Part shown: positions 36,213 to 44,798 of the stretch, piece after piece
Numbering within the stretch: position 1 is the stretch's first letter
Layout: each line of letters opens with the position of its first letter
Assembly: GCF_005049045.1 (NCBI RefSeq)
Contig: NZ_SUPK01000002.1
Location: forward strand, 434,001-498,000
Source: Cohnella pontilimi
GTDB lineage: Bacteria; Bacillota; Bacilli; Paenibacillales; Paenibacillaceae
DNA: 64,000 nucleotides
Direction: 5' to 3'
Translations under genes and position numbers: made by a program
Notes under the pieces: model-generated
The model's input: the letters and a program-made list of their open reading frames with translations, nothing else
Databases searched by the model: none
What the model was told of the DNA's origin: nothing

Positions 36213-36242
36213 ATTATAGCCACTGCATGCAAAAGATGTCAA
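36213..36242 (-). promoter_or_regulatory. Consensus sigma-A promoter of leuS
   Basis: On the minus strand TTGACA (36242-36237) and TATAAT (36218-36213) with an 18-bp spacer; transcription starts about 36206 and reads the T-box leader. Confidence 0.85.
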
Positions 36243-36288
36243 GCGTGCGCATGCTGAAACGTACTACCGTCGGCCTTATCACTGTATC

Positions 36289-37080
36289 TCAGCCTCGCGG
36301 TTTTCTCGCGACGAAGAAGAGACGCTCGGAGTTATCGTTCGGAGGCTGCCATTCGAAATCGGCGCAGCGGTCCAGCAGCTCGAACCCGGCAGCGGCGAGT
36401 TGAGCGGCGAGCCAGTCCGGATCGTAAGCACGCTGGGCATGTGATTCTTCGAACCTGCGGTATAAGCCGGAAAAAGGCGGAGAAGACTCGTCGCGAACAA
36501 AAAAAGTCAAATCGTGCCGAATCACCCGGCCGACGGGATCGTAATCCGAAGTCCACAAGTACGCAACATCCTTTTCATCGTAAACGAAAGGCTGCTCTTC
36601 CGCGTACCTTTCGAGCTGGCGCGGCGCGTGAACGTCGAACACGAACAAGCCGCCGGGTTTCAAGCCGGCGTAAGTCTGCTTGAAGGTCCGCACGATGTCC
36701 TCTTTCACGGTCAAATAGTTGAGGCAATCGCAGAAGCTGATCACCGCGTCGACCGGATGCGGCAAGTCCCAATCCCGCATATCCTGCTGAAGCCAGCGGA
36801 TGGAGCCTCGCTCCCCCCGCACACCGCGGCCGGGCGCCGGATCGTCCCATTTGCTGCGCGCAACAGCCAGCATCTCGGCCGACAGGTCGATGCCGAATAC
36901 CTGAAAGCCGGATTTGGCCAGCGGAATGGAGATGTTGCCCGTACCGCAGCCGAGGTCGACGACCGATTCGGGGATGCCGTATTTGTCAAAACATTCCCGG
37001 GCGAAGTACATCCAATCCGAATACGGCATGTCCTCCATCAACCGGTCGTATACAGATGCAAATTCTCGGTAGGAACGCAA
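36289..37080 (-). CDS. yqeM: SAM-dependent methyltransferase YqeM
   Basis: 263-residue class I methyltransferase. Motif I VVDLGCGTGNISIPL (about 41-55) and the FGIDLSAEML acidic strand bind SAM; DAVISFCDCLNYL is motif IV. Position at the end of the yqeG-yqeH-aroE-yhbY-nadD-yqeK-rsfS group matches yqeM of Bacillus subtilis, though here cvfB separates it from rsfS. Substrate unknown. Confidence 0.85.
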   Translation of the reverse strand: MRSYREFASVYDRLMEDMPYSDWMYFARECFDKYGIPESVVDLGCGTGNISIPLAKSGFQVFGIDLSAEMLAVARSKWDDPAPGRGVRGERGSIRWLQQDMRDWDLPHPVDAVISFCDCLNYLTVKEDIVRTFKQTYAGLKPGGLFVFDVHAPRQLERYAEEQPFVYDEKDVAYLWTSDYDPVGRVIRHDLTFFVRDESSPPFSGLYRRFEESHAQRAYDPDWLAAQLAAAGFELLDRCADFEWQPPNDNSERLFFVARKPRG

Positions 37081-37123
37081 GGTGACCCCCCCTTTTTCGT
37101 ATGTCTTTGCAGTCGTTCGAGGA

Positions 37124-38062
37124 TCAGTTGCGTGACGTTTCCCCGGCTTTTTCGGCCGTGTCGGTGCCGGATGCCTCTTCCAAATAAGTCCAGCTTGCTT
37201 TTTGTGTCACCAGACCATCCTTCATCAGCTTGCCGAGGGCGCGTTTGAAGGCAGATTTGCTGAGACCGAAGCGCTTCTGGATAATGTCGGCCGGCGTTTC
37301 GTCCGAATACGGCATGCCGCCGCCCGGCCGTTCGCGCAGGAAAGCCAAGATTCGGTCGGCGTCTTCCATGCGCCCGGTCTCCTTAGGCTGTCGCATGCTC
37401 AGCGTTACGCGCCCGTCTTCACGGATTTGCGTAACACGCGCGCTGAATTTCTCTCCGATGCGCAGCGGGCGGCTCATCGCCGACTCATGAACAAAGCCCA
37501 GAGCGCCGTAACCGAGCACGCCGCCTTCGACCAACACAAACACGCCATCCCGAAAAACGTCGGTGACCCAAGCTTCCTTCCACTCACCCTTCCAGCTGCC
37601 CGGCGCGCGGAAGACGACTTGCTCGAAATCTTCGATTTTCGCCAGACGGGCGAGCATCCGGCCTTCCTTGTCGTGCTTCATGACGACATGCAGCTCGTCC
37701 CCGGTCTGCGGCCATACGTTCCGGCGCTCTTCGGGCAGCTGCTTAAGCGGCAGCAAAAGCTGACGTCCTATGCCCATCTCGAGAAAATAGCCGAACCGCG
37801 GATGAAAATCCGCCACGGCGAGCCGCGCCATCTCGCCCAGCCGGATCAGCGGCGCGCGCTGTGTGGCGGTCAGACGGCCTTTATCGTCGTGAAACAGGAA
37901 CAAGTCCGCCTCGTCTCCCGGCTGGGGACGGCGGACGACAGCTTCGCCATAAGGAAGTAAAATATCCGGACCGCCGTCTTCGCCGACCCCCACGAACCAG
38001 CCGTAAGGCGGCGTCTCCCGGCGCACCCGAAGGGTAACGGTCGTTCCCGCTTCCAAAATCAT
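37124..38062 (-). CDS. cvfB: S1 RNA-binding protein of CvfB family
   Basis: 312-residue protein with three S1-like OB domains and a C-terminal winged helix, the CvfB/YitL architecture. N-terminal S1-like half at about 1-70, middle at 70-145 (PRFGYFLEMGIGRQLLLP), third at 150-225 (VTDVFRDGVFVLVEGG...LGFVHESAM). Winged helix at 235-290 (LSKSAFKRALGKLMKDGLV). Known members bind RNA and affect virulence-gene expression in Staphylococcus. Overlaps rsfS by four bases (ATGA). Confidence 0.88.
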   Translation of the reverse strand: MILEAGTTVTLRVRRETPPYGWFVGVGEDGGPDILLPYGEAVVRRPQPGDEADLFLFHDDKGRLTATQRAPLIRLGEMARLAVADFHPRFGYFLEMGIGRQLLLPLKQLPEERRNVWPQTGDELHVVMKHDKEGRMLARLAKIEDFEQVVFRAPGSWKGEWKEAWVTDVFRDGVFVLVEGGVLGYGALGFVHESAMSRPLRIGEKFSARVTQIREDGRVTLSMRQPKETGRMEDADRILAFLRERPGGGMPYSDETPADIIQKRFGLSKSAFKRALGKLMKDGLVTQKASWTYLEEASGTDTAEKAGETSRN

Positions 38063-38403
38063 ACGCTTTCCACAGCCTTGGCATCCGACCAGAGGCGCTC
38101 CAAATGATAGTACTCCCGCTCATCCCGGTGAAACACATGCGCCACGACGTCGCCCATATCGACAAGCACCCAGCGTGCCGTATCCACTCCCTCGAGACGT
38201 ACGCGGATCCCCATTTCCTCGGCGCGTTTGCGGATTTCAGTCGCGATGGCTAATACTTGTGTGTCCGAGTTCCCGTGACAAATGACAAAATAGTCCGCAA
38301 CAAGCGAAATGCCCTGCAGATTCAGCGCCACGACGTCGTTCGCTTTTTTGTCCTCCGCTCCGTCGATGACCGCCTTGAGCAATTGCTCCGTTTTTCCCGC
38401 CAT
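38059..38403 (-). CDS. rsfS: Ribosomal silencing factor RsfS
   Basis: 114-residue RsfS (YqeL) binds ribosomal protein L14 on the 50S subunit and blocks joining of 30S, saving energy in starvation. The family core KANDVVALNLQGISLVADYF and the WVLVDMGDVVAHVFH strand are both visible. It is 15 bp after yqeK and coupled to cvfB. Confidence 0.94.
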   Translation of the reverse strand: MAGKTEQLLKAVIDGAEDKKANDVVALNLQGISLVADYFVICHGNSDTQVLAIATEIRKRAEEMGIRVRLEGVDTARWVLVDMGDVVAHVFHRDEREYYHLERLWSDAKAVESV

Positions 38404-38418
38404 GCCTCAGCCTCCCTG

Positions 38419-38991
38419 TTATTCTTTTTGTTTCCGACGGCGGATCAGATCGTTCCGTGCCAGTACGGTGAGCGGAAAAATACACTCCCCGCGCTCCAGC
38501 AGCAGGCCGATGGTGGAATCCAATCCCGCCGTAAGCGCCTCGTCCAAATTATGCTCCGCCAGTTGCCGGATCTTATGCACACCCGGATAGTCTCTTCCCG
38601 GCTCGATATAATCCGCCAAACAAACGATTTTTTCGAGATGCGTCATGTTTTCCCGGCCGGATGTGTGGTAACGGATCGCGTTCAGCACTTCTTCGTCCTC
38701 GATGCCGTGCTCGTGCCGAACTACCCATGCCCCGACATGCGCGTGCCACAGTTCCTTGCCGTAGTCGAGAAGCTCTTTCGGCAGCCCCTGCTCCCGGATG
38801 ACTTGTTCTTGCCGCAAAATCGGCCACGCTTTGGCGTAGTCGTGCAGGAGCGCCGCCAGCTCCGCCTTGGCCGGATCGCCTCCGAAACGGCTTGTCAGCT
38901 CCAAAGCGGTATCCACCACGCCCAGCGTATGGGTCCATCTTTTTTCAGGCATTTGCGCGCGCGTCGCTTCTCTTAAAGCCTCAAGATTCAT
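38419..38991 (-). CDS. yqeK: YqeK, HD-domain Ap4A hydrolase
   Basis: 190-residue HD-superfamily hydrolase; characterised YqeK proteins cleave diadenosine tetraphosphate symmetrically to ADP. HD ligands: His in RWTHTLGVVDTA, HD in AALLHDYAKAW, His in WHAHVGAWV, and Asp in CLADYIEPGRDYPGV. The start overlaps the nadD end by 11 bases, indicating translational coupling in the same operon. Confidence 0.92.
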   Translation of the reverse strand: MNLEALREATRAQMPEKRWTHTLGVVDTALELTSRFGGDPAKAELAALLHDYAKAWPILRQEQVIREQGLPKELLDYGKELWHAHVGAWVVRHEHGIEDEEVLNAIRYHTSGRENMTHLEKIVCLADYIEPGRDYPGVHKIRQLAEHNLDEALTAGLDSTIGLLLERGECIFPLTVLARNDLIRRRKQKE

Positions 38992-39568
38992 AGAGATGAT
39001 TCCTCCGTATAAACTCGTACACCGAGTCCGGCACCATGAAACGGACGGATCGCCGTTCCCTCAGCCGCCGGCGGATTTCGGTGGAGGATATGCCGATGAG
39101 CGGCATCGAAGCGCGGACCAATTTGCGGCGGATATAGTCGGGCAAATCGCGATCCTCGATCGACTGGCCCGGCCGTTCCAGGCCGATGAAAGTCACTTGT
39201 TCGGCCACCTCTTCCGGTCTTCGCCAATTGGGCAAATCCATCACCATATCCGAGCCCACAATCCAATAAAAGCTGCGATCGGGATGCCGTTCCCGCAAGG
39301 CGGTCACCGTATCGATCGTATACGACACGCCCTGCCGGGTCAGCTCGATGCGCTCTACCCGGAAATGCGGGGAGTCGGACAAAGCGGCTTCCAGCATCCG
39401 GCATCTCGTCTCCGCATCGGTACCCGGCTCACCTTTATGCGGCGGAACGAAAGTCGGAATGAACCACACTTCCTCCAAACCGGCTGCATCCCGGGCCGCT
39501 TCGGCCGCAATTAGATGGCCGAAATGAATCGGATCAAAAGTGCCTCCCATCAAACCGGTGCGCCGCAT
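38981..39568 (-). CDS. nadD: Nicotinate-nucleotide adenylyltransferase
   Basis: 195-residue NaMN adenylyltransferase of NAD synthesis. Nucleotidyltransferase motif GGTFDPIHFGHL (8-19) and the C-terminal ISSTEIRRRLRE motif (S-T-x-x-R) are intact. Standard length. 24 bp after yhbY, overlapping yqeK. Confidence 0.96.
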   Translation of the reverse strand: MRRTGLMGGTFDPIHFGHLIAAEAARDAAGLEEVWFIPTFVPPHKGEPGTDAETRCRMLEAALSDSPHFRVERIELTRQGVSYTIDTVTALRERHPDRSFYWIVGSDMVMDLPNWRRPEEVAEQVTFIGLERPGQSIEDRDLPDYIRRKLVRASMPLIGISSTEIRRRLRERRSVRFMVPDSVYEFIRRNHLYES

Positions 39569-39592
39569 AGGATTCCGACCTCCTGTTCCGTG

Positions 39593-39886
39593 TCACGGAA
39601 GCTCGATGCTTTTATGGTCCTTCGATTCCTTATACAAAACGATCGTTTTGCCGATGACCTGCACGAGTTCGGAGCCCGAACGCTCCGCGAGCTCAGGCGC
39701 GATCTCCCTGGCGTCTTCCAGCGAGTTGTTCAGCACGGAAACTTTGATCAATTCACGCGTCTCAATCGCCTCTTCGATGTGGCGGATGAGATGGTCGTTC
39801 ACGCCGCCTTTGCCGACTTGAAAAATCGGATCGAGATGATGGGCGAGCGAACGCAGGTAACGTTTTTGTTTTCCGGTCAGCATCAT
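39593..39886 (-). CDS. yhbY: YhbY/CRS1 RNA-binding protein (YqeI)
   Basis: 97-residue CRM-domain protein that associates with pre-50S particles. It begins LTGKQKRYLRSLAHHLDPIF and carries the GKGG RNA-binding loop (VGKGGVNDHLI). Forms with yqeH and rsfS a ribosome-assembly set in the same operon. 7 bp after aroE. Confidence 0.94.
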   Translation of the reverse strand: MMLTGKQKRYLRSLAHHLDPIFQVGKGGVNDHLIRHIEEAIETRELIKVSVLNNSLEDAREIAPELAERSGSELVQVIGKTIVLYKESKDHKSIELP

Positions 39887-39893
39887 GATTTTC

Positions 39894-40745
39894 CTACTTT
39901 CCTGTAAATGAGGTCAGCACTTCTTCCCGCATGGCCGCGACAGGCGCCGGAAGACCGGTCCAATATTCAAAGGCGTATGCGCCTTGGTAAACAAACATGC
40001 CGAGCCCGCCGTGAATCCGGCATCCCCGTTCTTGCGCCTGACGCAAAAATGCAGTCGTAAGCGGATTATAGATCAGATCGCTGGCGACGGCGCCCGGCTT
40101 GAGCCAGGAAGGATCGATCGGCGTATCGGCTATATGCGGGGACATTCCGACTGACGTCGTGTTGACGACGATGTCCGCTTCCGCGCAAGCATCGCGAACC
40201 TGTTCCCACGGAAGAGCCGACACACGGGAGGCCGGACCGCCGTCGAAGCTTCCAGCCAGCTCCTTGGCTTTATCCCAGGTCCTGTTCGCCAGCCAGATTG
40301 CCGACGGCTCTTCGCGGTTTAACGCCCATACAATACCCCGGGCCGCTCCACCGGCTCCGAGCACCACAATCTTCTTGCCCGCCAGGTCGGGCTCCGCCTC
40401 TTCCTTAAGCGAGCGGACATAACCGATCCCGTCGGTATTGCGTCCGATCAGCCGGCCGTTATCATGGACGATCGTGTTGACCGCTCCGATCGACCGGGCA
40501 GCCTCGTCGATTTCGTCCAGGCAGGCCATGACGTCCACCTTGTGGGGAATCGTAACGTTCAATCCCCGGAAACCGAGTGCGCGAATGCCCGCGATCGCCT
40601 CCTGCAGCTGCTCCGGCTTCACATGGAAAGCGGCGTAAATTCCGTTCACGCCGGATTCCCGAAAAGCCCGGTTCAGCATAGTCGGCGATTTGGAATGCCG
40701 GACCGGATCCCCGATGACTCCGTACAACACCGTGTGGCTGTCCAT
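39894..40745 (-). CDS. aroE: Shikimate 5-dehydrogenase
   Basis: 283-residue NADP enzyme reducing 3-dehydroshikimate in aromatic amino acid synthesis. Shikimate site HSKSPTMLNRAF and catalytic Lys in NVTIPHKVD; dinucleotide loop VVLGAGGAARGIVWAL; NRTWDKA in the NADP region. The ATG at 40745 is chosen because it precedes the first beta strand. The GAGGGG site is 12 bases away, slightly long, so the start is a little uncertain. Confidence 0.94.
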   Translation of the reverse strand: MDSHTVLYGVIGDPVRHSKSPTMLNRAFRESGVNGIYAAFHVKPEQLQEAIAGIRALGFRGLNVTIPHKVDVMACLDEIDEAARSIGAVNTIVHDNGRLIGRNTDGIGYVRSLKEEAEPDLAGKKIVVLGAGGAARGIVWALNREEPSAIWLANRTWDKAKELAGSFDGGPASRVSALPWEQVRDACAEADIVVNTTSVGMSPHIADTPIDPSWLKPGAVASDLIYNPLTTAFLRQAQERGCRIHGGLGMFVYQGAYAFEYWTGLPAPVAAMREEVLTSFTGK

Positions 40746-40799
40746 GCCGCAACTGTTCCCCTCTCCCGGTTTGCCGCAGACCGCGGACGGCACATTTTA

Positions 40800-41918
40800 T
40801 CAAATCAAAGACTCGCGAAGCAACACTTTCACGCCTTTCGGAGCCCACACATCGACAAGCGCTCCCGCTTCGGAGTTCGCTTTCAGCCAGCCCAAGCCGG
40901 ACACGAAAATATCCTGCTGGGCGCCTCGGGGAATGCGCAGACGATGTCTCGTCCATGCAGGCAGCTCCGCCAGTCCCTCTTCATCCGGCGGAGCCAGCAT
41001 TTTCCCCTTATGCTCGGCGTAGAGCTCATCCGCACGCTCCAGCTTCGTCCGGTGCACCGGGACAGCGGAGGACAAATACGCGGTGAACGACTGTCTTTCC
41101 CCTTCGACAAAATCGAATCGAGCCATGGCGCCGAAAAACAAAGTTTGCTTCTCGTTCAGCTGATACGTGAGCGGCTTGAGCGGCTTGTCCGGCAATACGG
41201 ATGCGAGATCGCGGCGCGGGATCAGTTCCGTGAGCCGCGACTCGTAAACGATGCCGGGCGTATCGACGATATGTTTCCCGTCTTCCAGCGGAATGTGGAC
41301 GGCGTCCAGCGTCGTACCCGGGTACCGGGAAACGGTAAGCTCCCGTTCCAAATCGCTGTAATCCTTGATCAACCGGTTGATCAGCGTGCTCTTCCCGACG
41401 TTCGTCGCTCCCACGACATAAACGTCGCGGTCGCCGCGCAGCTGGGACACCGCTTCCACCACCCGGTCGAACCCGATCCCGCGCTTGGCGCTGCACAGCA
41501 CGACGTCGACGACTCTCAGCCCGTTCTCGCGCGCCTGCTTTTGCACCCAGTTGCGGATTCGGTTCCAGTTGGTGACGAGGGGAAGCAGGTCGATTTTGTT
41601 CACCGCGAGCAATACCGGGTTGTGCCCCACGAACCGCTGTAAGCCGGAGATGAGACTGCCCTGAAAGTCGAAAAGATCGACGATGTGCACGACGAGACTG
41701 TCGGTGGAAGCGATCCCTCCGAGCAGGCGGAGAAATTCGTCCTGATCCACCGTGACAGAGGAGGCTTCATTATAATGCTTGATCCGGAAACACCGTTGGC
41801 AAATCGCGGGTTCCCGCTCCATGGCATTTGCCGGCACATAGCCCGGCGATTCGCGGTGCTCGTGCTGCAGCTGGATTCCGCAACCGGCACAGCGGAACTT
41901 GGCGGATGATGCCGTCAT
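40800..41918 (-). CDS. yqeH: Ribosome biogenesis GTPase YqeH
   Basis: 372-residue circularly permuted GTPase required for 30S assembly. Zinc finger C10-x2-C13 and C40-x2-C43. G motifs occur in permuted order: NKIDLLP (G4), SAKRGIGFD (G5), then VGATNVGKSTLINRL (G1) and DTPGIV (G3). The C-terminal domain binds RNA. The start is ATG 41918, with AAGGGGGA about 9 bases upstream and an ATGA overlap with yqeG, not the earlier frame start at 42011. Confidence 0.95.
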   Translation of the reverse strand: MTASSAKFRCAGCGIQLQHEHRESPGYVPANAMEREPAICQRCFRIKHYNEASSVTVDQDEFLRLLGGIASTDSLVVHIVDLFDFQGSLISGLQRFVGHNPVLLAVNKIDLLPLVTNWNRIRNWVQKQARENGLRVVDVVLCSAKRGIGFDRVVEAVSQLRGDRDVYVVGATNVGKSTLINRLIKDYSDLERELTVSRYPGTTLDAVHIPLEDGKHIVDTPGIVYESRLTELIPRRDLASVLPDKPLKPLTYQLNEKQTLFFGAMARFDFVEGERQSFTAYLSSAVPVHRTKLERADELYAEHKGKMLAPPDEEGLAELPAWTRHRLRIPRGAQQDIFVSGLGWLKANSEAGALVDVWAPKGVKVLLRESLI

Positions 41919-42445
41919 TTGCGCGTTCCCCCTTGCTGCGGCCATAGACCTTTGCGGCGAAGCCGTTTCAATGCGATTTTCTCGATCAGCCGGTTGATCC
42001 GCGTCGTCCATCCTTCTTCCGCCGGCGCAATCGGCGTCACCAAAATCGTATGCAAGCCCATCCTGCGGCCGCCCAGCACGTCGGTCAGCATTTGATCGCC
42101 GACCACCACGGCCTGCTCGGGCACCAGCTCCAGCTTGTCCAGCGCTTTGCGAAACGCGATACTGGAAGGCTTGCGCGCCGCGGGCACGAACGGGATGTCC
42201 AGCGGTTCGGCAAATTTGGCAACGCGGGTTGAATTATTGTTGGAAAGAATAACGACTTTAAATCCGATCGTTCTGACCCGTTCCAGCCACGTCACCAGTT
42301 CCGGGGTCGCAAGCGGCGTTTTCGCGCTGACCAGGGTGTTGTCCAAATCGGTAATGATGCCCCGGACCCCGCGGGCTTGCAAAGCATCCAAATCAATATC
42401 GAAAACGGTGTGCACGATTTGATCGGGCAGCAATCGTTGAAACAT
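41915..42445 (-). CDS. yqeG: HAD-family phosphatase YqeG
   Basis: 176-residue HAD hydrolase. Nucleophile motif ITDLDNTLV (Asp-x-Asp), ILSNNN (motif II), Lys in ARKPSSIAF (motif III) and GDQMLTDVLGG (motif IV) are all present. Related to phosphatidylglycerophosphatase-type HAD enzymes, but substrate not established here. First gene of the yqeG-yqeM operon; ATG start behind GGAG. Confidence 0.92.
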   Translation of the reverse strand: MFQRLLPDQIVHTVFDIDLDALQARGVRGIITDLDNTLVSAKTPLATPELVTWLERVRTIGFKVVILSNNNSTRVAKFAEPLDIPFVPAARKPSSIAFRKALDKLELVPEQAVVVGDQMLTDVLGGRRMGLHTILVTPIAPAEEGWTTRINRLIEKIALKRLRRKGLWPQQGGTRK

Positions 42446-42510
42446 CCGCAAATCTCCTGTCGTAGGCTTTCATACTTGAACAAAATATACCATACCCCAT
42501 CGGGGCGTGC

Positions 42511-42550
42511 AAAAAAAACGGGAAAGTCCGCCTCCGGACTTTCCCGTTTT
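42511..42550 (-). terminator. Terminator after the transglutaminase operon
   Basis: A 12-bp stem CGGGAAAGTCCG/CGGACTTTCCCG (42519-42530 with 42535-42546) followed on the minus strand by a run of T, 5 bp after the transglutaminase gene stop. Confidence 0.9.
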
Positions 42551-42554
42551 CCGA

Positions 42555-44798
42555 TCAGAACGATTTTCGAATTTTGGCGGCCGCTTCGGCGAACTCTCTC
42601 GCATCCAATTCGGCACCGCCATGGCGCCCGTAGCGGGCTTTCTCGAACCGGTTCACGATGCCTTCAAATTCCGGCCGCAGCGATGAAAACTTGTCGCCCC
42701 ATTTTTTGAACGTCTCGCGCATCGTTTCGTGGTCTTCTCTCCGCATCCCCCGGCGATTCATGAATCGCAGCAGCTTCTCCATTTCCCGGACGATCCGCTG
42801 GTTCGGTGTCGATCCGGCATGACGGATTCGCTTCCAGATCGCGGACGCTTTCACCCGGCGTTTGCGCAAAATCCAAAATGCGGCTGCGAACAGGAACCCC
42901 GCCGCACCGAGAGCGGGCATCCACCAGGCGATTCGGCCGGCGGCCGGGTCGGAGGCAGCCGGTGTGTCCGAAGCTTCCGGCTGCTGCAAGTCGACTGCAG
43001 CCGTATCCGCCGCAATCGGCCGCGGCACGGTAAAGCCGGACGTTGGTTCGAACGGAATCCATCCGTACCCTTCGAAGTATACTTCCGCCCAGGAGTGCGC
43101 GTCGGCGTTGCGTACCGTAAACGTGCCAGCGCCGTCCGGGTTGATCAGTTCGCCGGCGAAGCGTCCCCGCTCCACCAGCGCGGGATCGTAGCCGGAGGCG
43201 TATCCCTTCACCCAACGGGCCGGAAGGCCGACGGATCTCGCCATCACGACGAAAGCCGTGGAGTAATAATCGCAGTAACCTTCCTTGATTTCAAACAGAA
43301 AGGCGTCCGCGATATCCCCGCTCTTCTGCTTGCTCGTGTCCGGTTCGTTCGTGTACGGATAGGTGTTCTTCAAATAGCTTTCCAGAAGATCGGCTTTATC
43401 GAACATGTTGGTACCGGATGCCGTCACCTGGGCCGCCAAGTCGGATACCCGTTTCGGCAGGCTCGACGGCAGCTGCAAGTATGGGTTCAGATCAATCGAC
43501 GAAGAGGCCGGCGGGCTCTGGATTTTGCGCAGTGCCTCGCGATCCAGCAAGGTCACCACGGATTCGATCGTATACGATTCGACCCGGGACGGTCTGCTCC
43601 ATCGCAGCTCCCATTCTTCCGGATTCCAGCCCAAATTGGCTCTGCCGTCGCTCTTCACATCGATCAGTGTCGTAATCGGCCCGGCGCCGAATAAGACGGG
43701 AATCCGGTCTTTCCGGATCAACGTGATGGTCTGCGTCACTTTTTCCATCTTCACGCCGGGCGCAAGCTTCTCCTGCCTGACCAATATACCGTATGGATTC
43801 GGCTCTACTGCCGACACATTGCTCCTCACATCCGACCAACCTTTGCCGCTGTAAACGGCTTTCGTCTCTCCCCGCCAGTAACTTCTTCTGCTGGCGTTGA
43901 CGGTCATGACCGGTGAATAGTCGAAATCGAAGCCTCCGCCGATCGTGAGATCGTCCCGTCCGTAACCCGACGAAGCGTTTCCACCGAGGCCGCCGATCAA
44001 GGACGTGCCGGCTCTGAGCACGCCTCCTTCCCCGGCGACGGAGCGCACTTCGATGCCCTGCGCTTCGCTCCATATCGTGTACGGATCCTCGAGAAGCGCC
44101 GGAGCACGCGGCATGAAGATGCCCGACAACAGCAGCAGGGAGATCACGACGACTGCCGGCAGGGCGAGCTCCAGCGGGCGTTCCGCGAGCGCCGACCAGC
44201 TTTCGGGATGCCGGCTGCGCAGCTGGCGCAGGTGAAGAACGACCAGCCAGCCGAGTCCGGCCGTCACCAGCCAAGCGATGTTTTTCCACAGCTCCAGCGG
44301 AAAAAACGAATCGACCGTCGCCATAATCCCGATGGCGGAGAGAAGAACCGTGACCGCCGCGGCGCGTTTTTGGCCCAGCCACGAAACGGCATGAACGAAG
44401 AGGATCGCTCCCGCCGCCATCTCGAAGAAGGGGTGCAGAGAGGCGATATGATTTTGGTAGAAATAATCCCACTGATCCCCGCTGTGCCAGTTGCCCGGCA
44501 AACCCACCCACTCGAAGTAGGGAGAGTAGGCAAGGGAAAACAGCATCGCCGCCAACATTTCCACCGTGAAGCGGAGTGCGTAATGCCGGCTAAACGCCAG
44601 CTCGCATACCGCCGTCACCGCCAGAACGCCGTAAAGTACGCTGTATGTTTCACTCCACCAGTAATCCCCAAAGCACTGAATCAATTGAAGCAAAATAACG
44701 ATCACGAATAAGCGATGCAGCCGTTCGATGACCAGGCTGCCCCAAAAACCGGCGCCAGGCTTCACCCCGGCCGGCCATTGCGCGTAGGAACGGCTCAT
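42555..44798 (-). CDS. Membrane transglutaminase-like protein with DUF4129 tail
   Basis: 747-residue protein (YebA/TgpA type). The N-terminal third has about six membrane helices. The central domain has the transglutaminase/protease core: Cys in EGYCDYYSTAFVVMARSVGL, His in ADAHSWAEVYFEGYGW, Asp/Glu in FEPTSGF. A further helix (about 613-632) precedes the cytoplasmic DUF4129 domain. With DUF58 and MoxR proteins it forms a widespread three-gene module of unclear role, perhaps envelope quality control. It overlaps the DUF58 gene by four bases. Confidence 0.9.
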   Translation of the reverse strand: MSRSYAQWPAGVKPGAGFWGSLVIERLHRLFVIVILLQLIQCFGDYWWSETYSVLYGVLAVTAVCELAFSRHYALRFTVEMLAAMLFSLAYSPYFEWVGLPGNWHSGDQWDYFYQNHIASLHPFFEMAAGAILFVHAVSWLGQKRAAAVTVLLSAIGIMATVDSFFPLELWKNIAWLVTAGLGWLVVLHLRQLRSRHPESWSALAERPLELALPAVVVISLLLLSGIFMPRAPALLEDPYTIWSEAQGIEVRSVAGEGGVLRAGTSLIGGLGGNASSGYGRDDLTIGGGFDFDYSPVMTVNASRRSYWRGETKAVYSGKGWSDVRSNVSAVEPNPYGILVRQEKLAPGVKMEKVTQTITLIRKDRIPVLFGAGPITTLIDVKSDGRANLGWNPEEWELRWSRPSRVESYTIESVVTLLDREALRKIQSPPASSSIDLNPYLQLPSSLPKRVSDLAAQVTASGTNMFDKADLLESYLKNTYPYTNEPDTSKQKSGDIADAFLFEIKEGYCDYYSTAFVVMARSVGLPARWVKGYASGYDPALVERGRFAGELINPDGAGTFTVRNADAHSWAEVYFEGYGWIPFEPTSGFTVPRPIAADTAAVDLQQPEASDTPAASDPAAGRIAWWMPALGAAGFLFAAAFWILRKRRVKASAIWKRIRHAGSTPNQRIVREMEKLLRFMNRRGMRREDHETMRETFKKWGDKFSSLRPEFEGIVNRFEKARYGRHGGAELDAREFAEAAAKIRKSF

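Noticed and set aside
36005-36213. Open frames across the leuS leader on both strands
   Set aside because: Region is explained by the T-box riboswitch; the frames lack ribosome sites.
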